A model generated the notes under the pieces. The model made no database searches. It had not been told where the DNA came from and worked only from the letters and a program-made list of their open reading frames with translations. From Thermoactinospora rubra (GTDB lineage: Bacteria; Actinomycetota; Actinomycetes; Streptosporangiales; Streptosporangiaceae): a DNA stretch of 64,000 bases. This document shows, piece after piece, positions 1 through 9,910 of this stretch. Position numbers and translations under genes: made by a program. Where the stretch lies: the NCBI RefSeq assembly GCF_002093975.1, contig NZ_KZ084331.1:150733-214732 (forward strand), given 5' to 3'. The stretch's first letter is position 1, and every line of letters starts with the position of its first letter.

Positions 1-2
1 TC

Positions 3-1076
3 GGCCCCCAGCACCCCTCCACGCACGGCGTGCTCAGGCTCAGGCTCACCCTCGACGGCGAGCGCATCGCCACCGCCGAGCCGATCGTCGGCTACATGCA
101 CCGCGGCGCGGAGAAGCTGTTCGAGGTGCGCGACTACCGGCAGATCATCATGCTGGCCAACCGCCACGACTGGCTGTCGGGCTTCGCCAACGAGCTCGGC
201 GTCGTCCTGGCCGCCGAGCGCATGCTGGGCATGGAGGTGCCCGTGCGGGCGGTGTGGGCGCGCACGCTGCTGGCCGAGCTCAACCGCGTCCTCAACCACC
301 TGATGTTCCTCGGCTCCTACCCGCTGGAGCTCGGCGCGATCACCCCGATCTTCTACGCCTTCAACGAGCGCGAGCGGATCCAGGCCGTCATGGAGGAGAT
401 CTCCGGCGGCCGCATGCACTACATGTTCAACCGCGTCGGCGGGCTGAAGGAGGACCTGCCCGCCGGCTGGCTCGGCCGCGTCTCGGCCGCCGTGGCCGAG
501 GTACGGCGGCGCGTCCCCGACATCGAGAACCTCATCCTCGGCAACGAGATCTTCCTGGCCCGCACGCGGGGCGTCGGCGTGCTGACCCGCGAGCAGATCA
601 TGCAGTACGGCGTGAGCGGCCCCGTCGCCCGCGCCTCCGGCGTCGACTTCGACCTGCGCCGCGACCAGCCGTACCTGGCCTACCACGAGCTGCCCGTCAA
701 GGTCGTCACCAGGACCGCCGGCGACTGCCACGCCCGCTTCGAGGTGCTCTTCGAGCAGCTGAAGGTCTCGCTCGACCTCGCCGAGCGGTGCGTGGAACGG
801 CTGCGCGAGCTGCCCCCCGGCCCCATCAACCAGCGCCTGCCCAAGGTGCTGAAGGTGCCGGAGGGCCACACCTACGCCTGGACCGAGAACCCGCTGGGCA
901 TCAACGGCTACTACCTGGTCTCCAAGGGAGACAAGACGCCGTGGCGGCTGAAGCTGCGCTCGGCCTCCTACAACAACATCCAAGTGCTGCGGGAGCTGCT
1001 GCCCGGCCACCTCGTCGCCGACATGATCGCCATCCTGGGGTCGATGTTCTTCGTCGTGGGTGACATCGACAAGTGA
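3..1076 (+). CDS. NADH-quinone oxidoreductase subunit D paralogue (5' end outside window)
   Basis: This is a NuoD / 49-kDa complex I subunit homologue. The reading frame is open from the left edge and begins with [13 protein letters not shown], the conserved NuoD N-terminus, so only a few residues are missing. Other family stretches are [32 protein letters not shown] and, at the C-terminus, [19 protein letters not shown]. In complex I this subunit helps form the quinone site on the cytoplasmic arm. No nuoC upstream or nuoE downstream can be seen, because the next gene is an acyltransferase that overlaps it by 4 bp (GTGA). It is therefore probably a stand-alone paralogue like the second nuoD of Streptomyces, not part of the main nuo operon. 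Whether it assembles into complex I cannot be told from sequence. Confidence 0.9.
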   Translation, partial: GPQHPSTHGVLRLRLTLDGERIATAEPIVGYMHRGAEKLFEVRDYRQIIMLANRHDWLSGFANELGVVLAAERMLGMEVPVRAVWARTLLAELNRVLNHLMFLGSYPLELGAITPIFYAFNERERIQAVMEEISGGRMHYMFNRVGGLKEDLPAGWLGRVSAAVAEVRRRVPDIENLILGNEIFLARTRGVGVLTREQIMQYGVSGPVARASGVDFDLRRDQPYLAYHELPVKVVTRTAGDCHARFEVLFEQLKVSLDLAERCVERLRELPPGPINQRLPKVLKVPEGHTYAWTENPLGINGYYLVSKGDKTPWRLKLRSASYNNIQVLRELLPGHLVADMIAILGSMFFVVGDIDK

Positions 1077-2152
1077 GGGACCGCTACGTCGACTGGCTGC
1101 GCGCCCTCAGCCTGATCGTGGTCGTCGTGTGGCACTGGGCCTTCACGATCCTGCAGTGGGAGCCCGACGGGCCCATGCCGACCAGCCCGCTCGGCTTCAC
1201 CTCCGGGCTGTGGATCCTCACCTGGCTGCTGCAGGTGCTGCCGCTGTTCTTCTACGTCGGCGGCCACGTCCACCTGCTGTCGTGGGAGCGCGCCCGCGCC
1301 CGGGGGACCGGCCTCGGCGGCTTCGTCTGGCGGCGCATCCGCTCCCTCGCCGTGCCGGCGCTGGCGCTCAGCGCGGTCTGGATCCTCATCGGCGTCGCGG
1401 TCACCCTGGCCTTCGACGTGTCGTGGATGCCGCGCGTCGTGCTGCTCGTGCTCAGCCCGCTGTGGTTCCTGGCCGTCTACCTCATCCTCATCGCGCTGCT
1501 GCCCGTCGCGCTGTGGTTGCACCGCCGCTACGACGTGCTGGCGCTGATCTGGCTCGGCGGGACGGCGCTGGTCGTCGACATCGTACGGCTGCGCTACGGC
1601 GTCGAGTGGGCAGGCTGGCTCAACATGATCGTAGTCTGGGGGCTGGCGCACCAGGCCGGCTTCTTCTACGAGCGGGTCGTCCTGCTGCCCCGGCGCTACG
1701 ACTTCGCGATCCTGTGGACGGGGCTTTTCGGGCTGTTCGGGCTGGTGTACTCCGGCATCTACCCGGGCTCGATGGTCGGCGTGCCCGGCGACAAGTGGTC
1801 CAACATGGCCCCGCCGACCTTCGTCATCGTCGCGCTGCTGGTCTTCCAGATCGGGCTGGTGGAGGTGCTGCGGCCGACCATGGAGCGCGTGCTCGACCGG
1901 CCACGCTGGAAGAAGGTCAACGAGACCATCAACCGGTACGCGCTGCCGCTGTTCCTGTTCCACACCACCGGCATGGCCATCGCGCTGGGCATCTCGTGGT
2001 GGCTGTTCGGCACGATCGGCACGAACGTCCCGCCGAACCTGTATTGGTGGCTGGAGCGGCCCATCGCGATCCTGGGACCGCTGCTGTGCACCGTGCCGGT
2101 CATCGCGCTGTTCAACCGGCGCCGCGGTGAACGCCCACGCGTCCACTCGTGA
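1073..2152 (+). CDS. membrane acyltransferase, acyltransferase-3 family
   Basis: An integral membrane protein of 359 residues with about ten hydrophobic segments. It opens with [20 protein letters not shown], the N-terminal helix signature of Acyl_transf_3 proteins, in which an early Arg and His are functionally important. These proteins move acyl groups from CoA onto sugars, peptidoglycan, lipids or antibiotics on either face of the membrane; the substrate here is unknown. The GTG start overlaps the preceding nuoD stop (GTGA), so the two are translationally coupled. The mid-region is typical of actinobacterial OafA-like proteins without the extra SGNH domain. Confidence 0.88.
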   Translation: MRDRYVDWLRALSLIVVVVWHWAFTILQWEPDGPMPTSPLGFTSGLWILTWLLQVLPLFFYVGGHVHLLSWERARARGTGLGGFVWRRIRSLAVPALALSAVWILIGVAVTLAFDVSWMPRVVLLVLSPLWFLAVYLILIALLPVALWLHRRYDVLALIWLGGTALVVDIVRLRYGVEWAGWLNMIVVWGLAHQAGFFYERVVLLPRRYDFAILWTGLFGLFGLVYSGIYPGSMVGVPGDKWSNMAPPTFVIVALLVFQIGLVEVLRPTMERVLDRPRWKKVNETINRYALPLFLFHTTGMAIALGISWWLFGTIGTNVPPNLYWWLERPIAILGPLLCTVPVIALFNRRRGERPRVHS

Positions 2153-2154
2153 TC

Positions 2155-2169
2155 ATGCATTTTCTGCAT
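2155..2169. promoter_or_regulatory. inverted repeat upstream of the toxin-antitoxin pair
   Basis: ATGCA and TGCAT are separated by TTTTC, and a further ATGC follows four bases downstream. The repeat starts 2 bp after the acyltransferase stop and ends 9 bp before the antitoxin ATG, where an autoregulatory operator of a ribbon-helix-helix antitoxin would be expected. The binding is inferred; only the symmetry is seen. Confidence 0.45.
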
Positions 2170-2178
2170 ACTGATGCG

Positions 2179-2409
2179 ATGGCTGTCATCCGTGCCACAG
2201 ATCGTGCGCATGCCGGGCTGCGCCGGCTGGCCAAGCAACGGCATGTCTCCATGGCCGCACTCCTTGAAGAGCTGGTCGAGCGTGCCGAAGCCGAAGAGTT
2301 CTGGGGCAGCTTCGGCGCCTATGTCGAAGCGGAGCCGGGCATGCTCGACGACCCGGAGACCCACGGTTGGATGATCACGCCGGCTCCGCTGGATGAGGAC
2401 GCCCGGTGA
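2179..2409 (+). CDS. antitoxin of a MazEF-like pair (ribbon-helix-helix type)
   Basis: A 76-residue protein beginning MAVIRATDRAHAGLRRLAKQ. The short strand followed by helices, with RHVSMAALLEELVERAEAEE, looks like an Arc/MetJ-type ribbon-helix-helix DNA-binding domain; the acidic C-terminus would wrap the toxin. I chose this ATG because an earlier in-frame GTG would start inside the acyltransferase stop and place the palindrome in the coding region. The gene overlaps the toxin by 17 bp, the usual arrangement for co-translated toxin-antitoxin pairs. The family is assigned from pattern and context, since the sequence itself is only weakly conserved. Confidence 0.7.
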   Translation: MAVIRATDRAHAGLRRLAKQRHVSMAALLEELVERAEAEEFWGSFGAYVEAEPGMLDDPETHGWMITPAPLDEDAR

Positions 2410-2770
2410 ATTTCAAGATCATCTCACGGGGGACATCTGGTGGGCCGAGCAGGGCTCCCCCGATGGAAACGTTCAGGGATATCCGCGTCCGGTCCTGGTG
2501 GTCTCGGCCGACGAGCTCCATCGGATCAGCCGTGGAGCGCTCGCCTGGGTGCTGCCGATCACATCACGTAAGAGAGGCTGGGCGGGCCATGTCCGCATCG
2601 AAGCCTGCGCCTCGACCGGGCTCGACGTCGCGAGCTACGCAATGTGCGAGCAGCTCCGCGTCTTCAACGCCCGCGACTGGCTTCTCCGGAGGATGGGCGC
2701 AGCGCCCGAGGAGGTGATGCAGGCCGTGGAACGGGCCATCATCCGGATCGGAGGCCTGAGGACCGTCTAG
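2393..2770 (+). CDS. MazF/PemK-family endoribonuclease toxin
   Basis: A 125-residue protein with the MazF/PemK fold markers: GDIWWAE near the start, RPVLVVSADE, VLPITSRKRGW and, in the second half, GLDVASYAMCEQLRVF. Family members cut mRNA, or sometimes tRNA/rRNA, at short motifs when the antitoxin is degraded. The Arg of the RPVLVV loop and the S/T before KRGW are in the usual active-site positions. The start lies inside the antitoxin gene; no better start occurs before GDIW. The gene ends 4 bp from the convergent DUF3180 gene. Confidence 0.85.
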   Translation: MRTPGEFQDHLTGDIWWAEQGSPDGNVQGYPRPVLVVSADELHRISRGALAWVLPITSRKRGWAGHVRIEACASTGLDVASYAMCEQLRVFNARDWLLRRMGAAPEEVMQAVERAIIRIGGLRTV

Positions 2771-2774
2771 GCCC

Positions 2775-3227
2775 TCAGTCGCGCTCGCCCTGCGGCGACT
2801 TGGGCACCTTGCAGCAGTTCTCCAGATACAGCGCCGCGCACACCAGGATCACGCAGGCCAGGAACGAGCCCGTCGTGACGAAGAACTCCCGCCGCGGCGT
2901 GTCCTGCGACAGCAGTTGCGCCGTGTGCAGCGCGAAGCCCCCGAAGACGCCCGCGAAGGCGGCTCCGCCGTACGCGGAGGCCTTGGCCAGCGCGGCCGAG
3001 CGGGCCACCGACAGCGGCTCCACCGGCTTGGTGCCCGGCTTGCGCGCGATCCTCGCCTTGGTCGTCCAGCCCGTGTAGGCCTCCCCCAGCGCCAGCAGCA
3101 GCACGGTGGGGATCGCGGTCCACGGCACGAGCGGCAGCTCCGAGTAGAACTGCCGCACCAGCAGGTAGCTCAGGAGCGCCGTGACGACCAGGAGACCGAC
3201 CAGGACGGCCGGCCGCGTGGGCCTCAA
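2775..3227 (-). CDS. DUF3180 membrane protein, last gene of the folate operon
   Basis: A protein of about 150 residues with four hydrophobic segments: AVLVGLLVVTALLSYLLV near the start, a pair in the middle, and SFLACVILVCAALYL near the end. DUF3180 proteins follow folK in mycobacteria and streptomycetes; their function is unknown. The start is taken as the TTG that overlaps the folK stop (TTGA), because the coding potential upstream is folK itself in another frame. The Cys-Cys near the C-terminus (ENCCKVPK) is notable for an otherwise hydrophobic protein. Confidence 0.8.
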   Translation of the reverse strand: MRPTRPAVLVGLLVVTALLSYLLVRQFYSELPLVPWTAIPTVLLLALGEAYTGWTTKARIARKPGTKPVEPLSVARSAALAKASAYGGAAFAGVFGGFALHTAQLLSQDTPRREFFVTTGSFLACVILVCAALYLENCCKVPKSPQGERD

Positions 3228-3730
3228 GCCGGCCCCTGCAGCTTCATGTCGGGGCGCAGCCGTACCCCCTGCTGGTCCAGCCCCTTCAGCAGCTCGCAGA
3301 CGGGCCCGTGGCCGGGCAGCACGCCGTCGGGGTCGATCTGGCACCACGGCACCAGCACGAACGCCCGCTCGTGGGCGCGCGGATGCGGCAACGTCAGCTC
3401 CGGGTCGTCCATGACCAGATCGCCCACCGCGACGAGGTCGACGTCGAGCGTGCGCGGCCCCCAGCGCTCCTCCCCCCGCACCCGGCCGAAGGCGGTCTCG
3501 ATGCTCTGCGCCCGCTCCAGCAGCGTGTAGGGGTCGACGGTGGTGTCGGCCAGCACGATCGCGTTCAGATACGGGCGCTGGCCCGCCGGGCCGCCCACGG
3601 GATCGGTCTCATACACCGGCGAGACGGCGATGTACTCCAGCCCCGGCGCGTCGAACAGGGCGTCGACCGCGCCCTGGAGCGTCTGGAACCGGCGGCCGAG
3701 GTTGCTGCCGAGAGAAAGGACGGCCTTCAT
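3224..3730 (-). CDS. folK: 2-amino-4-hydroxy-6-hydroxymethyldihydropteridine pyrophosphokinase
   Basis: This 168-residue HPPK transfers pyrophosphate from ATP to 6-hydroxymethyl-dihydropterin before FolP acts. It shows the N-terminal LSLGSNLG, the pterin loop SPVYETDPVGG with PYLNAIV, and the metal/ATP signature RWGPRTLDVDLVAVG followed by LPHPRAHERAFVLVP. Length is normal for a single-domain FolK. The ATG overlaps the folB stop (ATGA), so translation is coupled within folP-folB-folK. Confidence 0.96.
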   Translation of the reverse strand: MKAVLSLGSNLGRRFQTLQGAVDALFDAPGLEYIAVSPVYETDPVGGPAGQRPYLNAIVLADTTVDPYTLLERAQSIETAFGRVRGEERWGPRTLDVDLVAVGDLVMDDPELTLPHPRAHERAFVLVPWCQIDPDGVLPGHGPVCELLKGLDQQGVRLRPDMKLQGPA

Positions 3731-4092
3731 GAGCGGCTCCGCCTGATGGTCACGATCACATCGTCGAACGGCAACGGTATCGGAGCGGCGGGCTTGTGGA
3801 CGCTCACCTCGACCTCGCGCACCAGGTCGTTGTCGAGGCACACGTCGGCCAGCCGCTGCGCGAGCGTCTCGATCAGCTCGACCGGACCGCCCTCCACGAC
3901 CTTGACCAGCGCCTCGGCCAGCTCGCCGTAGTGGACCGTCCTGGTCAGGTCGTCGTGGGCGGCGGCGGGACGGGTGTCGAGGAAGAGGGACACGTCCAGC
4001 ACGAACTCCTGGCCCAGCTCACGCTCGGCGGGCAGCACGCCGTGCCGCCCACGCGCGCGCAACCCCCGGAGCGTGATCCGATCAAGTGTCAA
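3727..4092 (-). CDS. folB: dihydroneopterin aldolase
   Basis: A 121-residue enzyme that converts dihydroneopterin to 6-hydroxymethyl-dihydropterin and glycolaldehyde, the step between FolE-derived dihydroneopterin and FolK. Seen: LRGRGRHGVLPAERELGQEF in essence (the H-G-V-x-x-x-E active-site region), the Tyr of RTVHYGELAEAL, ELIETLAQRLAD and the catalytic Lys of VSVHKPAAPIP. The start is the TTG overlapping the preceding stop (TTGA); upstream ATG codons lie inside the SnoaL-like gene. Confidence 0.95.
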   Translation of the reverse strand: MTLDRITLRGLRARGRHGVLPAERELGQEFVLDVSLFLDTRPAAAHDDLTRTVHYGELAEALVKVVEGGPVELIETLAQRLADVCLDNDLVREVEVSVHKPAAPIPLPFDDVIVTIRRSRS

Positions 4093-4526
4093 AGCTCGCC
4101 TTCCTCCTCCTCCTCGTCCCCCTGCAGCACCGGCGAGCCGTGGTGCATCCACATCCGCCACCCGTCCGGGGTGCGGATGTAGACGTTGCTGGCCACCACC
4201 TTGCCCGCGGCGAAGCTGGCCTCCCCCTCGTCCCCCGCGGTCAGGATGTTCTCCACGCAGGTCAGCACCGCCACGTCACCCAGGATGCTGGTCTTGACGT
4301 CGGTCAGCACGAACTGGATGTAGGTCGTGTTCGCCATGATCAACGCCCACGACCGCAGCACCTCCGCGCGGCCCGCGAGCAGGGACCAGCCGGGGTGGAC
4401 GCACGTGACCTGGCCCTGGAGCGTGTCCTCCGCCCAGATCTCGGTCATCTTGTCCAGGTCGCCGGTCTCGATGGCGGTGTAGAAGGCCTGGTTGACCGTC
4501 TCGACGGCCGCGGTGTCGACGCTCAT
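4089..4526 (-). CDS. SnoaL/NTF2-like protein inside the folate operon
   Basis: A 145-residue single-domain cone-shaped alpha+beta barrel protein of the nuclear transport factor 2 superfamily. It begins with AVETVNQAFYTAIETGDLD, followed by WAEDTLQGQVTCVHPGW, and ends with MWMHHGSPV and an acidic tail. Its position between folP and folB, with 4-bp overlaps on both sides, is common in actinomycetes, but its reaction is not known. Pterin handling or a hydrolytic role is possible. The Glu-rich tail is unusual and probably unstructured. Confidence 0.85.
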   Translation of the reverse strand: MSVDTAAVETVNQAFYTAIETGDLDKMTEIWAEDTLQGQVTCVHPGWSLLAGRAEVLRSWALIMANTTYIQFVLTDVKTSILGDVAVLTCVENILTAGDEGEASFAAGKVVASNVYIRTPDGWRMWMHHGSPVLQGDEEEEEGEL

Positions 4527-5374
4527 GGCGCCACCTGCGCCCGCTTCCAGGCCGCGGCCACGCGCACGGCGTCGGCGTTGGCGGGCACCTCGTGGACCCG
4601 CACGCACCACGCCCCGGCGTGCGCCGCGAGAGCCGTGACGGCCGCGGTGGCGGCGTCGCTCTGGGAGAAGGGCCGCGGCTGCCCGTCCGGCCCGGCCAGC
4701 AGCCTGCCCAGGAAGCGTTTGCGCGAGGCGCCGATCAGCAGCGGGAAGCCCAGCTCGCGCAGCTTGTCCAGGCCGGCCAGCAGCGCCCAGTTGTGCTCGG
4801 CCGTCTTGGCGAAGCCCAGCCCGGGATCGAGGACGACCTGCCGCTCCGAAACGCCCTCCGCCAGCACCATCGCCACCCGCTTGGCCAGCTCCTCGCGCAC
4901 CTCGGCCACCACGTCGGAGTAGACGGCCCGCTTGTCCATGTCGTGGCTGTGGCCCCGCCAGTGCATCACGACGTACGGCACGCCGGACGCGGCCACCACG
5001 CGCGGCATGTCGGGATCGGCCAGCCCCCCGCTCACGTCGTTGACCAGGCTCGCACCCGCCTCGACCGCCGCCTGCGCCACCTCGGCCCGCATCGTGTCGA
5101 CGCTGACCACCACGCCCGCGGCGCTCAGCCTCCTGATGACCGGGACGACCCTGGCCAGCTCCTCCTCCAGCGACACCCGGGCCGCGCCGGGCCGGGTGGA
5201 CTCCCCGCCCACGTCGACCAGGTCGGCGCCCTGCTCGGCCAGCTCCAGGCCGTGGCGGACGGCCGCCTCCTCGTCGAACCACAGGCCGCCGTCGGAGAAG
5301 GAGTCGGGAGTGACGTTGACCACGCCCATGACGAGGCACCGCTCCTCGGCTGGCAATCCCGGCACGCTCATCAT
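4523..5374 (-). CDS. folP: dihydropteroate synthase
   Basis: A TIM-barrel enzyme of about 283 residues condensing 6-hydroxymethyl-dihydropterin pyrophosphate with p-aminobenzoate; it is the sulfonamide target. Visible: VMGVVNVTPDSFSDGG, DVGGESTRPGA, VSVDTMRAEVA, LVNDVSGG, VVLDPGLGFAKT and LIGASRKRFLG. The pAB/sulfa loop residues (STRPG) and pterin Lys (SRKRF) are intact. Two adjacent ATG codons (MM) can serve as start. The stop overlaps the SnoaL-like start (ATGA). Confidence 0.96.
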   Translation of the reverse strand: MMSVPGLPAEERCLVMGVVNVTPDSFSDGGLWFDEEAAVRHGLELAEQGADLVDVGGESTRPGAARVSLEEELARVVPVIRRLSAAGVVVSVDTMRAEVAQAAVEAGASLVNDVSGGLADPDMPRVVAASGVPYVVMHWRGHSHDMDKRAVYSDVVAEVREELAKRVAMVLAEGVSERQVVLDPGLGFAKTAEHNWALLAGLDKLRELGFPLLIGASRKRFLGRLLAGPDGQPRPFSQSDAATAAVTALAAHAGAWCVRVHEVPANADAVRVAAAWKRAQVAP

Positions 5375-5473
5375 GTGCCCAAGCCTAGGCGCTGTCGCGG
5401 GGCGGACACCGGGCGGGTCCTGACTTGGGGATAACGAATCACGAACACCCACAGGACCCCGGCCGGGCGGGCT

Positions 5474-6039
5474 TCAGCGGCCCAGGATCAGGGCCATCGC
5501 CTCGGCGCGCGTCTTGTCGCTGGTGCGGAAGTCGCCCCGCACGGCCGAGGTGATGGTCTTGGCCCCGGGCTTGCGCACCCCGCGCATGGTCATGCACAGG
5601 TGCTCGGCCTCGATCACCACGATCGCGCCGCGCGGCTCCAGCACCCGCATCAGCGCGTCGGCGATCTGCGAGGTCATCCGCTCCTGCACCTGCGGGCGCC
5701 GGGCGAAGACGTCCACCAGCCTGGCCAGCTTGGACAGGCCGGTCACCTGGCCCTTGTCGTTGGGGATGTAGCCGATGTGCGCCACGCCATGAAATGGGAC
5801 CAAATGGTGCTCACACGTCGAATACACCTCGATGTCGCGGACCAGCACCATCTCGTCGTGGTCCACGTCGAACACCTTGGTGAGCACGTCCTCCGGCTTC
5901 TGGCCGAGCCCCGAGAACTGCTCGGCCATCGCGCGGGCCACACGGGCGGGGGTGTCGAGAAGGCCGTCGCGGTCGGGATCCTCGCCGATGGCGTAAAGGA
6001 TCTCGCGAACGGCCTTCTCGATCCTGTCGAGATCGACGG

Positions 6040-6043
<4 letters not shown>
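5474..6043 (-). CDS. folE: GTP cyclohydrolase I
   Basis: A 189-residue enzyme making dihydroneopterin triphosphate from GTP, the first step of the tetrahydrofolate pathway. Signatures: [32 protein letters not shown] (zinc Cys and His), [22 protein letters not shown] and [20 protein letters not shown] (second zinc Cys in HLC). The GTG start overlaps the ftsH stop (GTGA). A gap of about 100 bp separates it from folP, so an internal promoter is possible there. Confidence 0.97.
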
Positions 6044-8049
<2,006 letters not shown>

Positions 8050-8270
8050 CCGATGCGGAACCCCTCTGGGCCCGTCCCTTCCTGACCATGGCCTGGAACC
8101 CCGGCGCTAACCGGGGCCGCGGCGTCCGTACCGCTACTTCCGACTACCCGGGGGGCGACCGGGGTCACCCCTCGCAAGTCAGAAGGTACACCGGCGAGGC
8201 GCGCAGGGGCACTGCCCGCGTCACCGGCCTTGCCCTACCAACGTACGTCAGGCCGGCTTGTGTTCCCGCG

Positions 8271-8828
8271 CTATTCACCGTTATAGACGTGAGGCGCGAG
8301 GGTGCCGATGAAGGGGAGGTTGCGGTAGCGCTCCGCGTAGTCCAGCCCGTAGCCGATGACGAACTCGTTGGGGATGTCGAATCCGACGTACTTGACGTCG
8401 ATGGGCACCTTGACGGCGTCGGGCTTGCGCAGCGCGGTGCAGATCTCCAGCGAGGCCGGGTTGCGCGACTTGAGGTTCTCCAGCAGCCAGTGCAGTGTCA
8501 GGCCGGAGTCGATGATGTCCTCGACGATCAGCACGTGGCGGCCCATGATGTCGGTGTCGAGGTCCTTCAGCACCCGCACGACGCCCGAGGACTTGGTGCC
8601 CGCGCCGTAGGAGGACACGGCCATCCAGTCCATCTGGACGGGGTTGCGCAGCGCGCGGGCCAGGTCGGCCATCACCATGACCGCGCCCTTCAGCACGCCG
8701 ACGAGCAGCAGGTCCTTGCCCGCGTAGTCCTCGTCGATGCGGGCGGCGAGTTCCTTGATCTTTGCCTGGAGCTCGTCCTCGGTGATGAGAACCTTCTCCA
8801 GGTCCTTGCCCATGTCGGCTGCTTCCAC
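8271..8828 (-). CDS. hpt: hypoxanthine phosphoribosyltransferase
   Basis: A 185-residue purine salvage enzyme converting hypoxanthine/guanine and PRPP to IMP/GMP. The type I PRTase signature [13 protein letters not shown] is intact, as are [18 protein letters not shown], the flexible-loop SSYG and [20 protein letters not shown] take the GTG start because AAGGAA lies 6-7 nt before it and its product ([12 protein letters not shown]) resembles the Streptomyces N-terminus; an ATG five codons later is the alternative. It follows tilS after 10 bp. Confidence 0.95.
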   Translation of the reverse strand: MEAADMGKDLEKVLITEDELQAKIKELAARIDEDYAGKDLLLVGVLKGAVMVMADLARALRNPVQMDWMAVSSYGAGTKSSGVVRVLKDLDTDIMGRHVLIVEDIIDSGLTLHWLLENLKSRNPASLEICTALRKPDAVKVPIDVKYVGFDIPNEFVIGYGLDYAERYRNLPFIGTLAPHVYNGE

Positions 8829-8838
8829 CTGGCGTTCC

Positions 8839-9831
8839 TTAAGCGACGGGTTGGCTGGCGAACACCAGGGTGCCATACCGCCGCGCCGCGCAGACCCCCC
8901 CGGGCAGGTCGACGGCCTTCTGCCCACGCCAGGCCGTGATCAGGCGGTCGACCGCCTGGACGTGCCCGGCCGAGAGCGCCCCGGCCGGGGATCCCGCCGT
9001 GATGGCCGCCCGCCGCAGCACCCTGGTCCGCACCGCGTCGGGCAGCTCTCGCAGAGGCGGTACGGCGAGCGTCACGGGACGGCCGATATCGCTTAGAGCG
9101 CAATCCCGGTAGGCGGAGTCCGCCCATGCGTCGAGGGCGTCGGCGTCGGCGCGGGCGAGGTCGGCGGTGCGGGCCAGCGCCTCGGCGACGCCGGGACCGA
9201 GCTCGGCCTCCAGGGCGGGGAGCACCCTGGTGCGCACCCTGACGCGGGTGTAGCGGGGGTCGGCGTTGTGGGGGTCGTCCCAGGGGTCCAGGCCGAGCGC
9301 CCGGCACGCGGCGACCGTCGTGGCCCTGCCCAGGCGGAGCAGGGGCCTGCGGTAGCGGCCGCTGGTGGCCGGCATGCCGGCGATCGAGCGCAGCCCGCTG
9401 CCCCGCACCAGGCCGAGCAGCACCGTCTCGGCCTGGTCGTCCCTGGTGTGGCCGAGGAGCACGGCGGCGGCGCCCAGGCGCCGGGCCGCGGCGTCGAGCG
9501 CGGCGTAGCGGGCCTCGCGCGCCGCCGCTTCCGGCCCGCCCGCCGTGCCGACCTCGACGGTGAGGATCTCGGCCGGGTCCAGCCCCAGCATGGGGGCCAG
9601 GTCGCGGACCCGGCGGGCCCGCTCCGCCGACCCCTCCTGGAGCTGGTGGTCGACGGTGAGCAGCCCGCCGCGCAGGCCCAGGCGCGGGGCGACGAAGCCC
9701 AGCGCGGCGGCCAGGGCCAGGGAGTCCGCTCCCCCGCTGCAGGCGGCCAGGACCAGGTCGTGCGGGTCGAGGCCGGCCAGCGCCTCGCGCACGGCTCGGC
9801 GCACGTCTGCCACGGCGGGGTGCGGACCCAT
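8839..9831 (-). CDS. tilS: tRNA(Ile)-lysidine synthase
   Basis: This 330-residue N-type ATP pyrophosphatase adds lysine to C34 of tRNA-Ile(CAU), so that AUA is read as isoleucine. The PP-loop SGGADS sits at 32-37. [20 protein letters not shown] and [14 protein letters not shown], then [19 protein letters not shown], are the family blocks. The protein has the short actinobacterial form without the full C-terminal domain. Its likely 5' untranslated region contains the 10-bp tandem repeat at 9841-9910. Confidence 0.95.
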   Translation of the reverse strand: MGPHPAVADVRRAVREALAGLDPHDLVLAACSGGADSLALAAALGFVAPRLGLRGGLLTVDHQLQEGSAERARRVRDLAPMLGLDPAEILTVEVGTAGGPEAAAREARYAALDAAARRLGAAAVLLGHTRDDQAETVLLGLVRGSGLRSIAGMPATSGRYRRPLLRLGRATTVAACRALGLDPWDDPHNADPRYTRVRVRTRVLPALEAELGPGVAEALARTADLARADADALDAWADSAYRDCALSDIGRPVTLAVPPLRELPDAVRTRVLRRAAITAGSPAGALSAGHVQAVDRLITAWRGQKAVDLPGGVCAARRYGTLVFASQPVA

Positions 9832-9840
9832 GGCCGCATT

Positions 9841-9910
9841 GTCTCAGTGGGTCTCACTGGGTCTCACTGGGTCTCACTGGGTCTCACTGGGTCTCAGTGG
9901 GTCTCAGTGG
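9841..9910. repeat. seven tandem copies of a 10-bp unit
   Basis: The unit is GTCTCASTGG, repeated without interruption. Copies 1, 6 and 7 carry G at the eighth position... counted as CAGTGG, and copies 2-5 carry C (CACTGG). The array fills the gap between tilS and the metallophosphoesterase gene. Its last copy encodes the final His and stop of the latter on the minus strand. A period of one helical turn would present identical faces of the DNA. No protein is known to me that binds it; slippage expansion is equally possible. Confidence 0.95.

Noticed and set aside
968..2146. Long open frame opposite nuoD and the acyltransferase
   Set aside because: It is composed mainly of Gln, Asp, His, Arg and Pro, typical of an antisense shadow in GC-rich DNA; the plus-strand genes have clear family motifs.
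8050..8270. Riboswitch or RNA gene between hpt and ftsH
   Set aside because: No conserved core of purine, guanidine or pterin (THF) riboswitches is visible; probably only the ftsH promoter.
9841..9910. CRISPR-like array
   Set aside because: The units are 10 bp and contiguous, without spacers, and no cas genes are near.
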